Origin: Oceanospirillum sp047518265
GTDB lineage: Bacteria; Pseudomonadota; Gammaproteobacteria; Pseudomonadales; Halomonadaceae
Direction: 5' to 3'
NCBI GenBank assembly: GCA_047518265.1
Contig: JAKZRG010000002.1
Coordinates: 166,093-230,092, forward strand
DNA: 64,000 nucleotides
In this document: positions 1-9,131 of the stretch, in pieces
How positions within the stretch are numbered: position 1 is the first letter of the stretch
How the letters are laid out: every line of letters begins with the position of its first letter
Position numbers and translations under genes: made by a program
Notes under the pieces: generated by a model
Databases searched by the model: none
The model's input: only the letters and a program-made list of their open reading frames with translations
What the model was told of the DNA's origin: nothing

Positions 1-37
1 CTTCGGGATGACTATCGGCAATAAGCAGGATTTTCAT
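1..37 (-). CDS. 5' end of an unidentified protein, cut by the window edge
   Basis: On the minus strand an ATG at 37 opens a frame that runs off the left edge and reads MKILLIADSHPE. This could be the first beta strand of a nucleotide-binding or response-regulator-like fold, but twelve residues are too few to name a family. It lies downstream of glnE on the same strand, separated by a hairpin terminator, so it is probably its own transcription unit. I see no strong ribosome binding site before it. Confidence 0.35.
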   Translation of the reverse strand, partial: MKILLIADSHPE

Positions 38-135
38 GGCAGGAATGTTTTACCGTGTGATGACAGAGTAGAAAATAAGTTGGCTTAAGGGGTAAAGATA
101 AACACAACGCAACCAAAATAACAGTGAAGAAAACG

Positions 136-165
136 AAAATACCGCTTAAAAATTAAGCGGTATTC
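136..165 (-). terminator. Intrinsic terminator downstream of glnE
   Basis: Inverted repeat AATACCGCTTA / TAAGCGGTATT with an A/T loop, flanked by A-rich and T-rich sequence, about 80 bases past the glnE stop. It could work in both directions. Confidence 0.65.
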
Positions 166-247
166 TTTTCATGGCAGTGTCGTAAAAGACTAAGTCTATG
201 ATTTAAAAATTCTTTATATAAGAAACTTAAACTATCCCCATTTAGTC

Positions 248-3148
248 TTATTGCTCCAATAACTGATTCCAGATAGCACTGACACTGGTTCTGTAGTCTG
301 AAAACTCAGTTTCCGGCACCTGACTCGGTGTTTTCTGCATAGAGGCATCATGAGCACCCTGACGATATACCAGATAGGCATCACTTAACGCCTGTATCTG
401 TTCCTCTGGCAAGATACCGGTTTTCTGTACCGTTTCCAGAACTCGCATATTATCGGTCCAATGCAGCAGTTCAGGATACTCTGGGCTAAAGCGCAGTACG
501 CAATACTGAGTGATAAACTCAATATCCACCATACCACCGGCATCCTGCTTCAGGTGGAACATAGGTGTTTCATCGGAAGCGGATGGTTTAGATCCCAGGT
601 TATCCCGCATCTTAATACGCATGGAGACCACATCGTTTTTCAGCTCTGCTTCGTCTCTCACTTCCGATAGAATTTCTGCCCGAATGCTTTCAAACTTTTT
701 GGCAACCTCAGAGCAGCCAGCAACAACACGGGCCCGTACTAAGGCTTGTTTTTCCCAAGTCCAGGCTTCTTTTTGCTGATAATCCTTAAAGGCCTTCAAT
801 GAACTCACCAACAAACCGGAATTCCCGGATGGCCGTAAGCGCATATCGACTTCATACAACTGGCCGGAAGCGGTCATGGTATTGAGAATATGGATAATTT
901 TTTGCCCCAAGCGGGTAAAAAACACACCGTTATCAATACTGCACTCACCATCGGTCACTCCTTGCGGAGCGGCATCATGCAGGAAGACCAGATCCAGATC
1001 CGAACCATAACCTAACTCTATGCCACCCATTTTGCCGTAGCCGACAATGGCAAAAGAGGGATCACAGGGCCCGCCTTCCAGTTTTTCTGGGCGACCGTAT
1101 TTATCAGTCATTTTTTTCCAAGCCATCTGCAGCACATGCTCCAGAATAACCTCAGCAATAAAGGTCAGATAATCACTCACCTTCATCAACTGACGTGTAC
1201 CCATAATATCGGAAGCAGCGACACGTAAAACATGAGCCCGTTTGAAGTAACGCAACGCCTCCATTTGTGCTTCTTCATCTTCCTCTGGAATACGCAACAT
1301 CTGTTGGCGCAACTCATCCCGTAAGGGGTCAAGCTCAGCCGGGGTGTAAAGAGTGGCTGTATTCAACAACTCGTCCAGAAGAATAGGTGTTCTCGCCAGA
1401 TGTTCTGCCACCCAAGGACTGGCAGCGCACAGCTTAACCAGCTGCTTCAGGGCGCCAGGGTTTTCCATCAGCAGTACAAAATAAGCACTGCGGCGTAATA
1501 CCGCTTCAACCAGTAACAAGATACGATCCAGTGTTCGAGAGGGGGTAGAACACTCTGTCACCGCAACCAACAGTTGAGGCATAAATTGATCCAGACGCTG
1601 ACGCCCTTCACGCTGTAACCCCTGCACCACTCGACTCGTACGTAAACGATCCAAACGCTGGAAAGTATCCTTAGCCTGTTCAAAGGATTGTTCTTCTAAT
1701 AAAGGAATACCGGCTTCAGCTTCATACTCACCTTTCCATACGGCCCCTAACTCAGCGTTCAGGCTTTGCCCTTCCTCTTCCTCATCATCTGGTGAAGCAA
1801 TCACATTGGCAAAATGTTCCGTAACTTTACTGCGACGCTGCTCCAGAGCCTGTTCAAAATCAGGCCAGCTATTAAAGTTCATAATGCAGGCCATACGCAG
1901 ACGCGGATAATCATCATCTGGTAGTGTTTGTGTCTGTTGATCTGCCACACCTTGCAGAGCATGTTCCGCATTACGCAAAAATAGATACGCTTCTAATAGT
2001 TCATCCGTTATTTGCTGAGGCAATAATCCTAAGCCACTGATAATAGGTAAAACCTTGCGAATGGAGCGTTCTTGCAACTCCGTATCCCGGCCACCTCGAA
2101 TTAACTGGAAAACCTGAGTAATAAACTCAATTTCCCGTATGCCTCCAGAACCCAACTTAACATTGGTACTTAAACCTTTACGACGTACCTCACGATTGAT
2201 CATCGACTTCATATCGCGCAAAGAATCGATAGCACTGAAATCCACATATTTGCGATAAACAAAGGCACTCAGATCATCTAACAGCTGATTCCCTGCTGTC
2301 ATATCTCCGGCAATAATACGGGCCTTGATCATGGCGTAACGTTCCCACTCCCGCCCCTGATCGTGATAATAATCCTCCATGGCCGGGAAGCTCAGGGCCA
2401 GTGCACCACTTTGTCCATAAGGCCGCAAACGCATATCCACCCGGAAGACAAAACCATCCGCAGTGTTATTATCCAAGGCCGCAATAAGCTTTTGTCCCAA
2501 ACGGATAAAGAAATCCTGATTATCAAGACTGCGTTTACCACCCTGAGTCTGGCCATGACTTGGGAAACAGAACATCAGATCAATATCAGAGGATAAGTTC
2601 AGCTCCCGAGCGCCCAACTTACCCATGCCGATCACAACCATTCTCTGCGGTCTTGATTCGGCACCTTCTTCGACTTTCGAGAAAGGTGTACCCCACTGCT
2701 GGCAATAATGTTCATAAAGCCAGTTTAGCGCTTCATCGACACAGATATCCGCTAGGTCACTCAATTCTGCCGTGGTTTGCCACATATTGGCCTGAAAGGA
2801 AAAATCCCGCCAAATAATGCGCAACATCATTTGGCGACGGAACTGCCTGAGTACTCTATGTAGATCATTTTCGCTGTCGATACCTGCAATTTTTTCCTGC
2901 AGGATTTGACGCATCTGCACGCCATTAATAGGACTTTCTAACCAGCTATTATCGAGCAACTCTGCCAGCAATTGAGGGAAGCGCAGCAAGCTATCCAGTA
3001 CATAATCACTGGTAGTAATAATCTTTTCTGCCACCGGCAGTGCTTTCAACTGTGAAAATAAAGCAGGATCGAGTTTTTCTTCCAAACGTTGCCAGTTTTT
3101 CTCAGCGGTGCTTTGTAATTGTTCAGGTAATGGCTTAGGCAGACTCAT
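248..3148 (-). CDS. glnE: Bifunctional glutamine synthetase adenylyltransferase/adenylyl-removing enzyme GlnE
   Basis: GlnE adds AMP to glutamine synthetase and removes it again in response to PII and glutamine, setting glutamine synthetase activity in the cytoplasm. The 966 residues fit the family (about 946 in E. coli). Two copies of the nucleotidyltransferase motif are visible: GMGKLGARELNLSSDIDLMF near residue 174 (deadenylylating half) and GYGKMGGIELGYGSDLDLVF near residue 700 (adenylylating half), each followed by a conserved DMRLRP segment. Helical PII/glutamine-response regions lie between and after them. The ATG sits just upstream of MSLPKPLPEQ. Both catalytic DxD pairs are intact, so the protein should be functional. 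Confidence 0.97.
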   Translation of the reverse strand: MSLPKPLPEQLQSTAEKNWQRLEEKLDPALFSQLKALPVAEKIITTSDYVLDSLLRFPQLLAELLDNSWLESPINGVQMRQILQEKIAGIDSENDLHRVLRQFRRQMMLRIIWRDFSFQANMWQTTAELSDLADICVDEALNWLYEHYCQQWGTPFSKVEEGAESRPQRMVVIGMGKLGARELNLSSDIDLMFCFPSHGQTQGGKRSLDNQDFFIRLGQKLIAALDNNTADGFVFRVDMRLRPYGQSGALALSFPAMEDYYHDQGREWERYAMIKARIIAGDMTAGNQLLDDLSAFVYRKYVDFSAIDSLRDMKSMINREVRRKGLSTNVKLGSGGIREIEFITQVFQLIRGGRDTELQERSIRKVLPIISGLGLLPQQITDELLEAYLFLRNAEHALQGVADQQTQTLPDDDYPRLRMACIMNFNSWPDFEQALEQRRSKVTEHFANVIASPDDEEEEGQSLNAELGAVWKGEYEAEAGIPLLEEQSFEQAKDTFQRLDRLRTSRVVQGLQREGRQRLDQFMPQLLVAVTECSTPSRTLDRILLLVEAVLRRSAYFVLLMENPGALKQLVKLCAASPWVAEHLARTPILLDELLNTATLYTPAELDPLRDELRQQMLRIPEEDEEAQMEALRYFKRAHVLRVAASDIMGTRQLMKVSDYLTFIAEVILEHVLQMAWKKMTDKYGRPEKLEGGPCDPSFAIVGYGKMGGIELGYGSDLDLVFLHDAAPQGVTDGECSIDNGVFFTRLGQKIIHILNTMTASGQLYEVDMRLRPSGNSGLLVSSLKAFKDYQQKEAWTWEKQALVRARVVAGCSEVAKKFESIRAEILSEVRDEAELKNDVVSMRIKMRDNLGSKPSASDETPMFHLKQDAGGMVDIEFITQYCVLRFSPEYPELLHWTDNMRVLETVQKTGILPEEQIQALSDAYLVYRQGAHDASMQKTPSQVPETEFSDYRTSVSAIWNQLLEQ

Positions 3149-3288
3149 GAGGTATCCTTCTCAGAAACAGGATGGGCACTGATATTCACGATATAGATTC
3201 GCAACGTTATCTTAAGGTGCCAGCAAAAAAGCGTTAAAAAAATAGTATCAGATCTCTATACATTAGGGAGCATTAAGAAGCGGTAAAT

Positions 3289-4605
3289 TCAAATAATCTG
3301 ATAGGCTTTCATCTCTTTGATAAGGGTGCTGATAATGACCTTTAAAATCACTATCGCTGGGATCGCAAACAACATGCCGACAAAACCTAACAATATAGAG
3401 CCACCCATAACCCCCAGAATGACGACTAAGGGGTGCAAGCTCACAGCATTACCCAACACAACCGGCTGATAAAATGCGTTATCCAACAACTGAGTAACAC
3501 CGACCACCACCGCAACCCAAAGCACCATGCTTTCTGCGGTAATAAAGTTAAAGACAGGGCTGTATTCTTCGACAATCAAGGCGTACATCAGGCCGATCAA
3601 TAAACCTATAGCGGGGCCGAGGAAAGGAATGGCGTTAGCTAAACCCGCTACAGAGCCAATAATAAAAGCCCATTGCGCCTCAACGCCAATCAGGTATAAA
3701 CCGACCATCAACGTGAACCCGACTAAAGAGCACTCCAAAAAAGTGCCCCTTAAATAACGACCTAACGCCTCATCAACATTATGAATCACGGTCAGTGTCA
3801 TTTCGAAATAACGGTTGGGCACTAACAACACTAAATTTCGCTTAATCTCCCCCTCATCAAGCAAAATAAATAAAAATACAAACGGTGCCGCTAACCAGAT
3901 AGACAGAGCATTGCCTAAAGTACCAAGCAGATTAGAAGACGCAAGTTGATCAGTGGAAGCCTTTTGAGCAGCCACATTATCCCTATCCCCCGGATCCCAG
4001 TCGGTCTCCGTTTTATCCATTGCCTGCTCATCATCTATTATTTTTTGATGCTGCTGGACATTATGTAAGAAGTAACGATAGAAGGGTTGATCAAAACGTT
4101 GGCTGCCATAATGATGCCGATAATAATCTTCATAGGCTTGTCGATCTGATTCAGGTAAGGCTAAAAAACCATTAAGCCGCTGCCAGAAAGGTGAAATCTC
4201 AGTGCCCACCAGCCTGTACAGCATATTGCCACTGCCCTGATCATCGAGTTGCATCATCGCTTGGTATTTTTCATTGAGTTTAAATTGAACTCTAACCCTC
4301 AGCTCCAGCTTTCCCTGTTCATCGGGGATGGCCTGTCGTATCTGATTAGACATCAAGGCAATAATCAGAGAAAACAGCGTTAATAACAGCACAACACCCA
4401 AAGCTTTAGGCACACGCTTACGTCGCATTAACGCTAATAAGGGATGACAAAGATAAGCGACTAAAGCCCCGACGATAATGGGTAAAATCAGTTCTCGTAG
4501 AGCCCAAACCAAGCAAAGAAATAGGGTAATACCGGAAAAAGTGGCTACAAGAATAAAGCGTTGTCGTCTACGAGCTCTCGAATGGGCATCATATTGTAGA
4601 TTCAT
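3289..4605 (-). CDS. AI-2E family transporter (PerM-like inner-membrane permease)
   Basis: A 438-residue polytopic membrane protein of the AI-2E/PerM family. Two hydrophobic helices lie at about residues 17-60 and one near 68-85. A long hydrophilic, charged segment occupies about 90-225, and a second block of helices runs from about 230 to the end. The C-terminal half carries the family pattern with LGPAIGLLIGL and a glycine-rich region before the last helices. Members export small molecules or ions; the name comes from one member linked to autoinducer-2, and the substrate cannot be read from sequence. The polar insert is long for this family. The cyclic-nucleotide-type protein lies 33 bases upstream on the same strand, so they are probably cotranscribed. 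Confidence 0.85.
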   Translation of the reverse strand: MNLQYDAHSRARRRQRFILVATFSGITLFLCLVWALRELILPIIVGALVAYLCHPLLALMRRKRVPKALGVVLLLTLFSLIIALMSNQIRQAIPDEQGKLELRVRVQFKLNEKYQAMMQLDDQGSGNMLYRLVGTEISPFWQRLNGFLALPESDRQAYEDYYRHHYGSQRFDQPFYRYFLHNVQQHQKIIDDEQAMDKTETDWDPGDRDNVAAQKASTDQLASSNLLGTLGNALSIWLAAPFVFLFILLDEGEIKRNLVLLVPNRYFEMTLTVIHNVDEALGRYLRGTFLECSLVGFTLMVGLYLIGVEAQWAFIIGSVAGLANAIPFLGPAIGLLIGLMYALIVEEYSPVFNFITAESMVLWVAVVVGVTQLLDNAFYQPVVLGNAVSLHPLVVILGVMGGSILLGFVGMLFAIPAIVILKVIISTLIKEMKAYQII

Positions 4606-4638
4606 AATCCCTTCCTGAAGGTCTGATATTTTCTGAAA

Positions 4639-5169
4639 TCACAGTCCCTTCCTTGCTTGCTCTTTTTGAGCAAATAGCTGGCCATTGGTTACACGTAATC
4701 TCTGACCAATAATTTTTGCCAACGCTTTAAGTATTTTGCTGCCAATTAAAATTTCTGTTTCTATTAGCTTATCCAGATCGGAGCGAAACAATGCCAAGGT
4801 CACGGTATCTTCAACTGCGATGGCTGTGGCAGACCGAGGAGAATCATCCAATAAAGCTAACTCCCCCATAAATGCCCCTGATTCTAAACTCGCCAGAATC
4901 AAATCATCATCCTGGGAGGGAATGGATATATTGATTCTCCCAGATTGAATAACAAACATTGCAGCCCCAGGATGTCCAATCTGAAAAATACGTTCACCCT
5001 GAGTGTAATAACGTTGATGGATAACGGGGATAAGTCGCTTTAACTCGCGACGATTGAGCTCTGAAAAAATAGGTACTTGAGACAAGATATATAATAACTG
5101 GCCTTGGGCTGGGTCATCCGTCTGTTCAAAGATATTATCCCAGAAAGCGTTTAAGCGTTTTTTATCCAT
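4639..5169 (-). CDS. Cyclic nucleotide-binding domain protein without a DNA-binding domain
   Basis: A 176-residue cytoplasmic protein made almost entirely of one cyclic-nucleotide-binding beta barrel. The phosphate-binding cassette is visible as GELALLDDSPRSATA near residue 102, with the conserved Glu and Arg that contact the cyclic nucleotide in Crp-type proteins. No helix-turn-helix follows; the C-terminal tail is a short charged helix. It may therefore act by binding a partner, plausibly the permease encoded just downstream. I place the start at the ATG at 5169 (MDKKRLN) rather than the upstream TTG, which would add 14 residues ahead of the domain. The ligand, if any, is unknown. Confidence 0.75.
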   Translation of the reverse strand: MDKKRLNAFWDNIFEQTDDPAQGQLLYILSQVPIFSELNRRELKRLIPVIHQRYYTQGERIFQIGHPGAAMFVIQSGRINISIPSQDDDLILASLESGAFMGELALLDDSPRSATAIAVEDTVTLALFRSDLDKLIETEILIGSKILKALAKIIGQRLRVTNGQLFAQKEQARKGL

Positions 5170-5482
5170 ATTGAGCAAATACCCTAAAACGACAGATGCT
5201 AAAGGCACCAAGAGGAACCTAGACTGTAAACAAGGATTAGCTTATCCAAAAGTGATTTGAAAGGCGAACGCTTAGGCCTTCAGTCAGAGTTGTAATAACA
5301 GTAGTAATAACAGATATAAAAGACATTTTCTGACGCATAAGTATATCCGACTATAAATAATATCCATACAAATCAAAGCACTATATAAAATCAGTTCTTT
5401 AATCGACAAGAAATCGACCTAGAAGTCAGTTACCAACAGCTGCAGTGCACAAACTAGCCCTCTTTTTTTTTCTCCATGGGTG

Positions 5483-5666
5483 TATAATGCCCCCGTTTTA
5501 TCCTACTGGGCAGAGTAGGAGCATGGCTGTGCACCTATAAAAAAATTCCAGCACAGCTCAGCCAAACTTCGATTAAGGCCAGATTTTTTATAGGCCTATT
5601 GCACGAGTTGGCTAACAAAAACTATTAAAACCGACCCCTCATACCTTTACCTAAAGGATCGCCCAA
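5483..5666 (+). promoter_or_regulatory. nhaB promoter and structured 5' leader
   Basis: The 455-base gap before nhaB holds a perfect -10 box TATAAT at 5483-5488, giving a leader of about 170 bases. Within it are a perfect 7-bp hairpin with arms TCCTACT/AGTAGGA (5501-5520) and a longer-loop hairpin GCTGTGC/GCACAGC (about 5526-5557), followed by the palindrome ATAGGCCTAT. No convincing small ORF is present. Leaders of Na+/H+ antiporter genes include known Na+ and Li+ riboswitch classes, so a cation-sensing element is possible, but I cannot match a class by eye. The part of the gap upstream of the promoter (5212-5480) is A/T-rich and shows nothing I can name. Confidence 0.5.
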
Positions 5667-7187
5667 ATGGCTCAGACCATGACCATGTCACAAGGCTTTT
5701 TGAGAAACTTTCTTGGCAATTCGCCATTGTGGTACAAGAAAGTCATTATCGCCTTCTTAATCATCAATCCAATTTTATTTTTTATGCCAGGATTTGGCCC
5801 ATTTGCCGCGGGCTGGTTACTGATCATTGAATTTATTTTTACATTGGGTATGGCGTTAAAATGCTATCCGCTGCAACCCGGTGGCCTTTTAGCAATTGAA
5901 GCTATCGCCATTGGCCTAGCTTCACCTAAATCCGTTATGCATGAGGTTGAAGCCAACCTCGAAGTATTACTGCTACTGGTCTTCATGGTGGCAGGCATCT
6001 ACTTTATGAAGCAGCTGCTGCTGTTTGCCTTTACTAAAATATTACTGGGCGTGCGCTCTAAGAGCTTGCTCTCCCTACTCTTCTGTATTACCTCTGCTAT
6101 CTTATCCGCCTTCTTAGATGCCTTAACCGTTACCGCTGTTGTTATCAGTATCGGTGTGGGGTTCTACTCGGTTTATCATAAAGTAGCTTCCGGTAAACAG
6201 TTCCAGACCAAAAGCCACGACCACGCTGATGATGAGGGCTTGCAAGAGATCCATAAGGACGATTTGGATCAGTTCCGTGCCTTTCTACGTAGCCTGTTAA
6301 TGCATGCGGCTGTCGGTACGGCTTTAGGCGGTGTTTGTACTCTTGTAGGTGAACCACAAAACCTACTGATCGCTAAAGTGGCTGGCTGGGATTTTGCCGA
6401 ATTCTTTATGCGTATGGCTCCGGTTACCATGCCGGTACTTGTGGCAGGCCTAATAACCTGTGTGATTTTAGAGAAAATTAAAATTGTCGGTTACGGTGTC
6501 AAAATCCCAGGATCTGTACGTAAGATTTTGAAAAATTATGACCTGCACCAAACCGAGCAACGGACATCAAAAGATAAAGCAGCACTGATTGTCCAGGCGA
6601 TTTGTGCCTTCTTCCTGATCTTTGCCTTGGCTTTCCATATTGCAGAAGTCGGCCTAATTGGCCTGGCAATTATCGTACTTCAAACAGCCTTTAACGGTAT
6701 CACTGAAGAGCACCAAATTGGCAGTGCGTTTGAAGAAGCTCTGCCATTTACGGCACTACTGATCGTCTTTTTCTCTGTAGTTGCTGTGATCCATGAGCAG
6801 CACTTGTTCCAACCCTTTATCCAGATGGTGCTGGCGATGGAGCCAAGCCAACAGCCCGGCATGCTATTTATTGCTAATGGTATCCTGTCGGCCATCAGTG
6901 ACAACGTGTTTGTCGCAACGGTTTATATCTCCGAGATTAGAGCAGCTCTGGATAGTGGCGCCATTACCCGTGAACACTTTGATGTTCTGGCTGTAGCAGT
7001 AAACACAGGTACTAACCTACCGAGTGTTGCAACACCAAACGGTCAAGCGGCCTTCCTGTTCCTATTGACCTCTGCCGTGGCCCCTCTGGTGCGTCTATCT
7101 TACGGTCGCATGGTAATTATGGCCCTGCCGTACACTGTTGTTATGTCTATTGTTGGTTTCTATGCGTTGGTGAACTGGGTTCACTAA
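5667..7187 (+). CDS. nhaB: Na+/H+ antiporter NhaB
   Basis: NhaB is an inner-membrane antiporter that expels Na+ in exchange for protons, helping pH and salt balance in marine cells. The 506 residues follow E. coli NhaB closely from the N terminus (RNFLGNSPLWYK) through the hydrophobic core. The LGMALKCYPLQPGGLLAIEA, ANLEVLLLL and FLDALTVTAVVIS segments are characteristic of this family and contain membrane-embedded acidic residues. About a dozen hydrophobic segments are present, with one polar loop near residues 170-210. The gene stands alone behind its own promoter and is followed by a tandem array of terminators. Confidence 0.96.
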   Translation: MAQTMTMSQGFLRNFLGNSPLWYKKVIIAFLIINPILFFMPGFGPFAAGWLLIIEFIFTLGMALKCYPLQPGGLLAIEAIAIGLASPKSVMHEVEANLEVLLLLVFMVAGIYFMKQLLLFAFTKILLGVRSKSLLSLLFCITSAILSAFLDALTVTAVVISIGVGFYSVYHKVASGKQFQTKSHDHADDEGLQEIHKDDLDQFRAFLRSLLMHAAVGTALGGVCTLVGEPQNLLIAKVAGWDFAEFFMRMAPVTMPVLVAGLITCVILEKIKIVGYGVKIPGSVRKILKNYDLHQTEQRTSKDKAALIVQAICAFFLIFALAFHIAEVGLIGLAIIVLQTAFNGITEEHQIGSAFEEALPFTALLIVFFSVVAVIHEQHLFQPFIQMVLAMEPSQQPGMLFIANGILSAISDNVFVATVYISEIRAALDSGAITREHFDVLAVAVNTGTNLPSVATPNGQAAFLFLLTSAVAPLVRLSYGRMVIMALPYTVVMSIVGFYALVNWVH

Positions 7188-7205
7188 ACTCTATCGAAAC
7201 CTACT

Positions 7206-7234
7206 AAAAAAGGCGGTGTATACCGCCTTTTTTT
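7206..7234 (+). terminator. First intrinsic terminator of nhaB
   Basis: Hairpin AAAGGCGGT / ACCGCCTTT followed by a run of T, 18 bases after the nhaB stop. It is the best formed copy of the tandem array that follows. Confidence 0.85.
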
Positions 7235-7445
7235 ATATTTAAACTTAAGACTAAGAGTCCAGTAAAAAGCGGTGTATTCCGCCTTTTTTAGTGTTTATAT
7301 TTAAGTTTAAAAGCCCTGCAAAAAGCGGTGTATTCCGCCTTTTTTTGTATTTAAATTTAAGACTAAAAGCCCAGTAAAAAGCGGATTTACCGCCTTTTTT
7401 GTATTTAGATTTAAGACTAAAAATCCAATAAAAAACGGAAACACT
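7206..7445 (+). repeat. Tandem array of four duplicated terminators plus a decayed fifth
   Basis: A unit of 54-58 bases is repeated head to tail. Each unit has a GCGG...CCGC hairpin with T tract, starting at about 7206, 7264, 7320 and 7376, followed by a conserved spacer of the type TATTTAAGACTAAAAGTCC. A fifth copy near 7430 keeps the spacer edge and AAAAAACGG but has lost the right arm. All four complete copies retain pairing arms and T runs. Confidence 0.85.
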
Positions 7446-7504
7446 TCCCCCTAAGAAAAAACTCCGACAGAATATCGCCTCTATTTTTAGTGTGAGCCAA
7501 ACGG

Positions 7505-9118
7505 ATGCGGTATCTCTTTTGTCGATTACGATCTCTTCTATTTATGCCTTTATTGGTACTTCCCCTTATCTCCTGCGGTGGTGGAGGGAGCGGTAGCTCA
7601 GAAGATTCCTCTACGCAAAAAGACAGTGCTTGTTTGGATGTTAATTACACCCCCATAGAAGAGTTTATCGAGGTCGCTCCAGACCCCTTAATCTATGGCC
7701 AATGGCATTTAGAAGCCCTAGGAATACTCAGTGATAGCTGGGACTGGCTTGTGGATAGCTCAGGTAAAGGCGTTCAGATTGCGGTATTGGATAACAACTT
7801 GGATTACGAGCACGAAGACCTTTACGACAATATCAATCATGACCAATCCTGCCGTTTCCAGGACAGTAAATCCCTCAATAAAGATACTCATGCCACTGAA
7901 GTCGCCGGAGTTATTGCAGCCGTTCGAGATAACAATTTAGGTATTGTCGGAGTTGCCCCAGAAGCCAATATTATTGGTTTTAATATTCTTAGAACGGATC
8001 GGGTTGTCAGCTACTGGAATATCGCTCTAGGGGGAGAAGGGAGCGTTCAAGCTGCCAATGTTGATATTTTTAATCAAAGTTTCACCCAAACTAATATCAC
8101 TACGCCTCTAGATTATAATTTGACCACTGATGCTGCATTAGCCTATGGCACCGAGTTCCGCCGAAGCGGTAAAGGCGCCCTATACTTTAAAGCTGCTGGA
8201 AACCATTTCGACGCACAAGAATCCTGTTTTGAAACCATTCGAGCACTGCCTCTCGAAAATGCCAACATGGACCCGGATAACAATATTCCTTACAACATAG
8301 TGGTGGGCTCTGCGACAGAACAAGGAGAGAAAGCCTGTTACTCCGCCAGTGGTTCCAGCCTGATGTTTGTGGCCCCCAGTCACTATATTCGCACCACCAC
8401 AGACAACAACAATTATGTTTACTTCTCTGGCACCTCAGCAGCAACTCCCATAGCAAGTGGTATCGCTGCCCTGATATTAGAAAAGAGACCTGATTTGGGC
8501 TGGCGTGATGTGCGACATATTATGTTGAGCACCGCACAAGCAATCGATACAGGCATTACACAGAAAACCTTAACGCTAGCGGATGGTGATTATATTGCAG
8601 AACCAAGCTGGCAAACCAATGGGGCTGGTTATAACTTCCATAATTGGTATGGTTTCGGCCAGATTAGCGCAATAGAATCAATCACTGCAGCGGAACATTA
8701 CAGCACAAAATTACCGCCTCAACAGGTTCTGACGTCGGATTCAATAACGGTTAATAGTCCTATACCAGACTTCCAAACCACAGGAATTAGCAGTACGTTA
8801 ACTCTGGATCAAGGACTTACAGTAGAAACGGCACAATTATCCATTCAACTATCCCATACAGAACCTTCCGAGCTATCCATTGAGCTTATCTCGCCCTCTG
8901 GTAGCCGAAGCGTATTAATGACAGCGGATAATATTTATAGCACCCAATCCAATGATACCTTTGAACTGGTTTTAGCCAGTAACCTGTTTTATGGCGAATC
9001 AGCAGCGGGCCAATGGCAAGTGAAAGTAGTGGATACTCAAGCTATTGAAGACGGCGCTGATGCCGATAATACCCATGGACAGTTGCTCAGCTGGTCATTA
9101 AATATTTACGGCTACTAG
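7505..9118 (+). CDS. Lipoprotein subtilisin-like serine protease (S8) with C-terminal P domain
   Basis: A 537-residue secreted protease. The N terminus is a lipoprotein signal ending in a lipobox (LISC, Cys24), followed by a Gly/Ser linker, so the enzyme is probably anchored to a membrane. The subtilase domain spans about residues 60-390 with the catalytic triad Asp96 (AVLD), His129 (HATEVAG) and Ser311 (SGTSAATP), plus oxyanion Asn233. A P/proprotein-convertase-type domain occupies about 415-537 (TLTVETAQLSIQLSHT, SPSGSRSVL, GQWQVKVVD). The mature domain starts only about 35 residues after the lipid cysteine, so there is no normal N-terminal propeptide. The next gene, 13 bases downstream, may supply that function. 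Substrates are unknown. Confidence 0.9.
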   Translation: MRYLFCRLRSLLFMPLLVLPLISCGGGGSGSSEDSSTQKDSACLDVNYTPIEEFIEVAPDPLIYGQWHLEALGILSDSWDWLVDSSGKGVQIAVLDNNLDYEHEDLYDNINHDQSCRFQDSKSLNKDTHATEVAGVIAAVRDNNLGIVGVAPEANIIGFNILRTDRVVSYWNIALGGEGSVQAANVDIFNQSFTQTNITTPLDYNLTTDAALAYGTEFRRSGKGALYFKAAGNHFDAQESCFETIRALPLENANMDPDNNIPYNIVVGSATEQGEKACYSASGSSLMFVAPSHYIRTTTDNNNYVYFSGTSAATPIASGIAALILEKRPDLGWRDVRHIMLSTAQAIDTGITQKTLTLADGDYIAEPSWQTNGAGYNFHNWYGFGQISAIESITAAEHYSTKLPPQQVLTSDSITVNSPIPDFQTTGISSTLTLDQGLTVETAQLSIQLSHTEPSELSIELISPSGSRSVLMTADNIYSTQSNDTFELVLASNLFYGESAAGQWQVKVVDTQAIEDGADADNTHGQLLSWSLNIYGY

Positions 9119-9131
9119 GGAGGTACAATCG

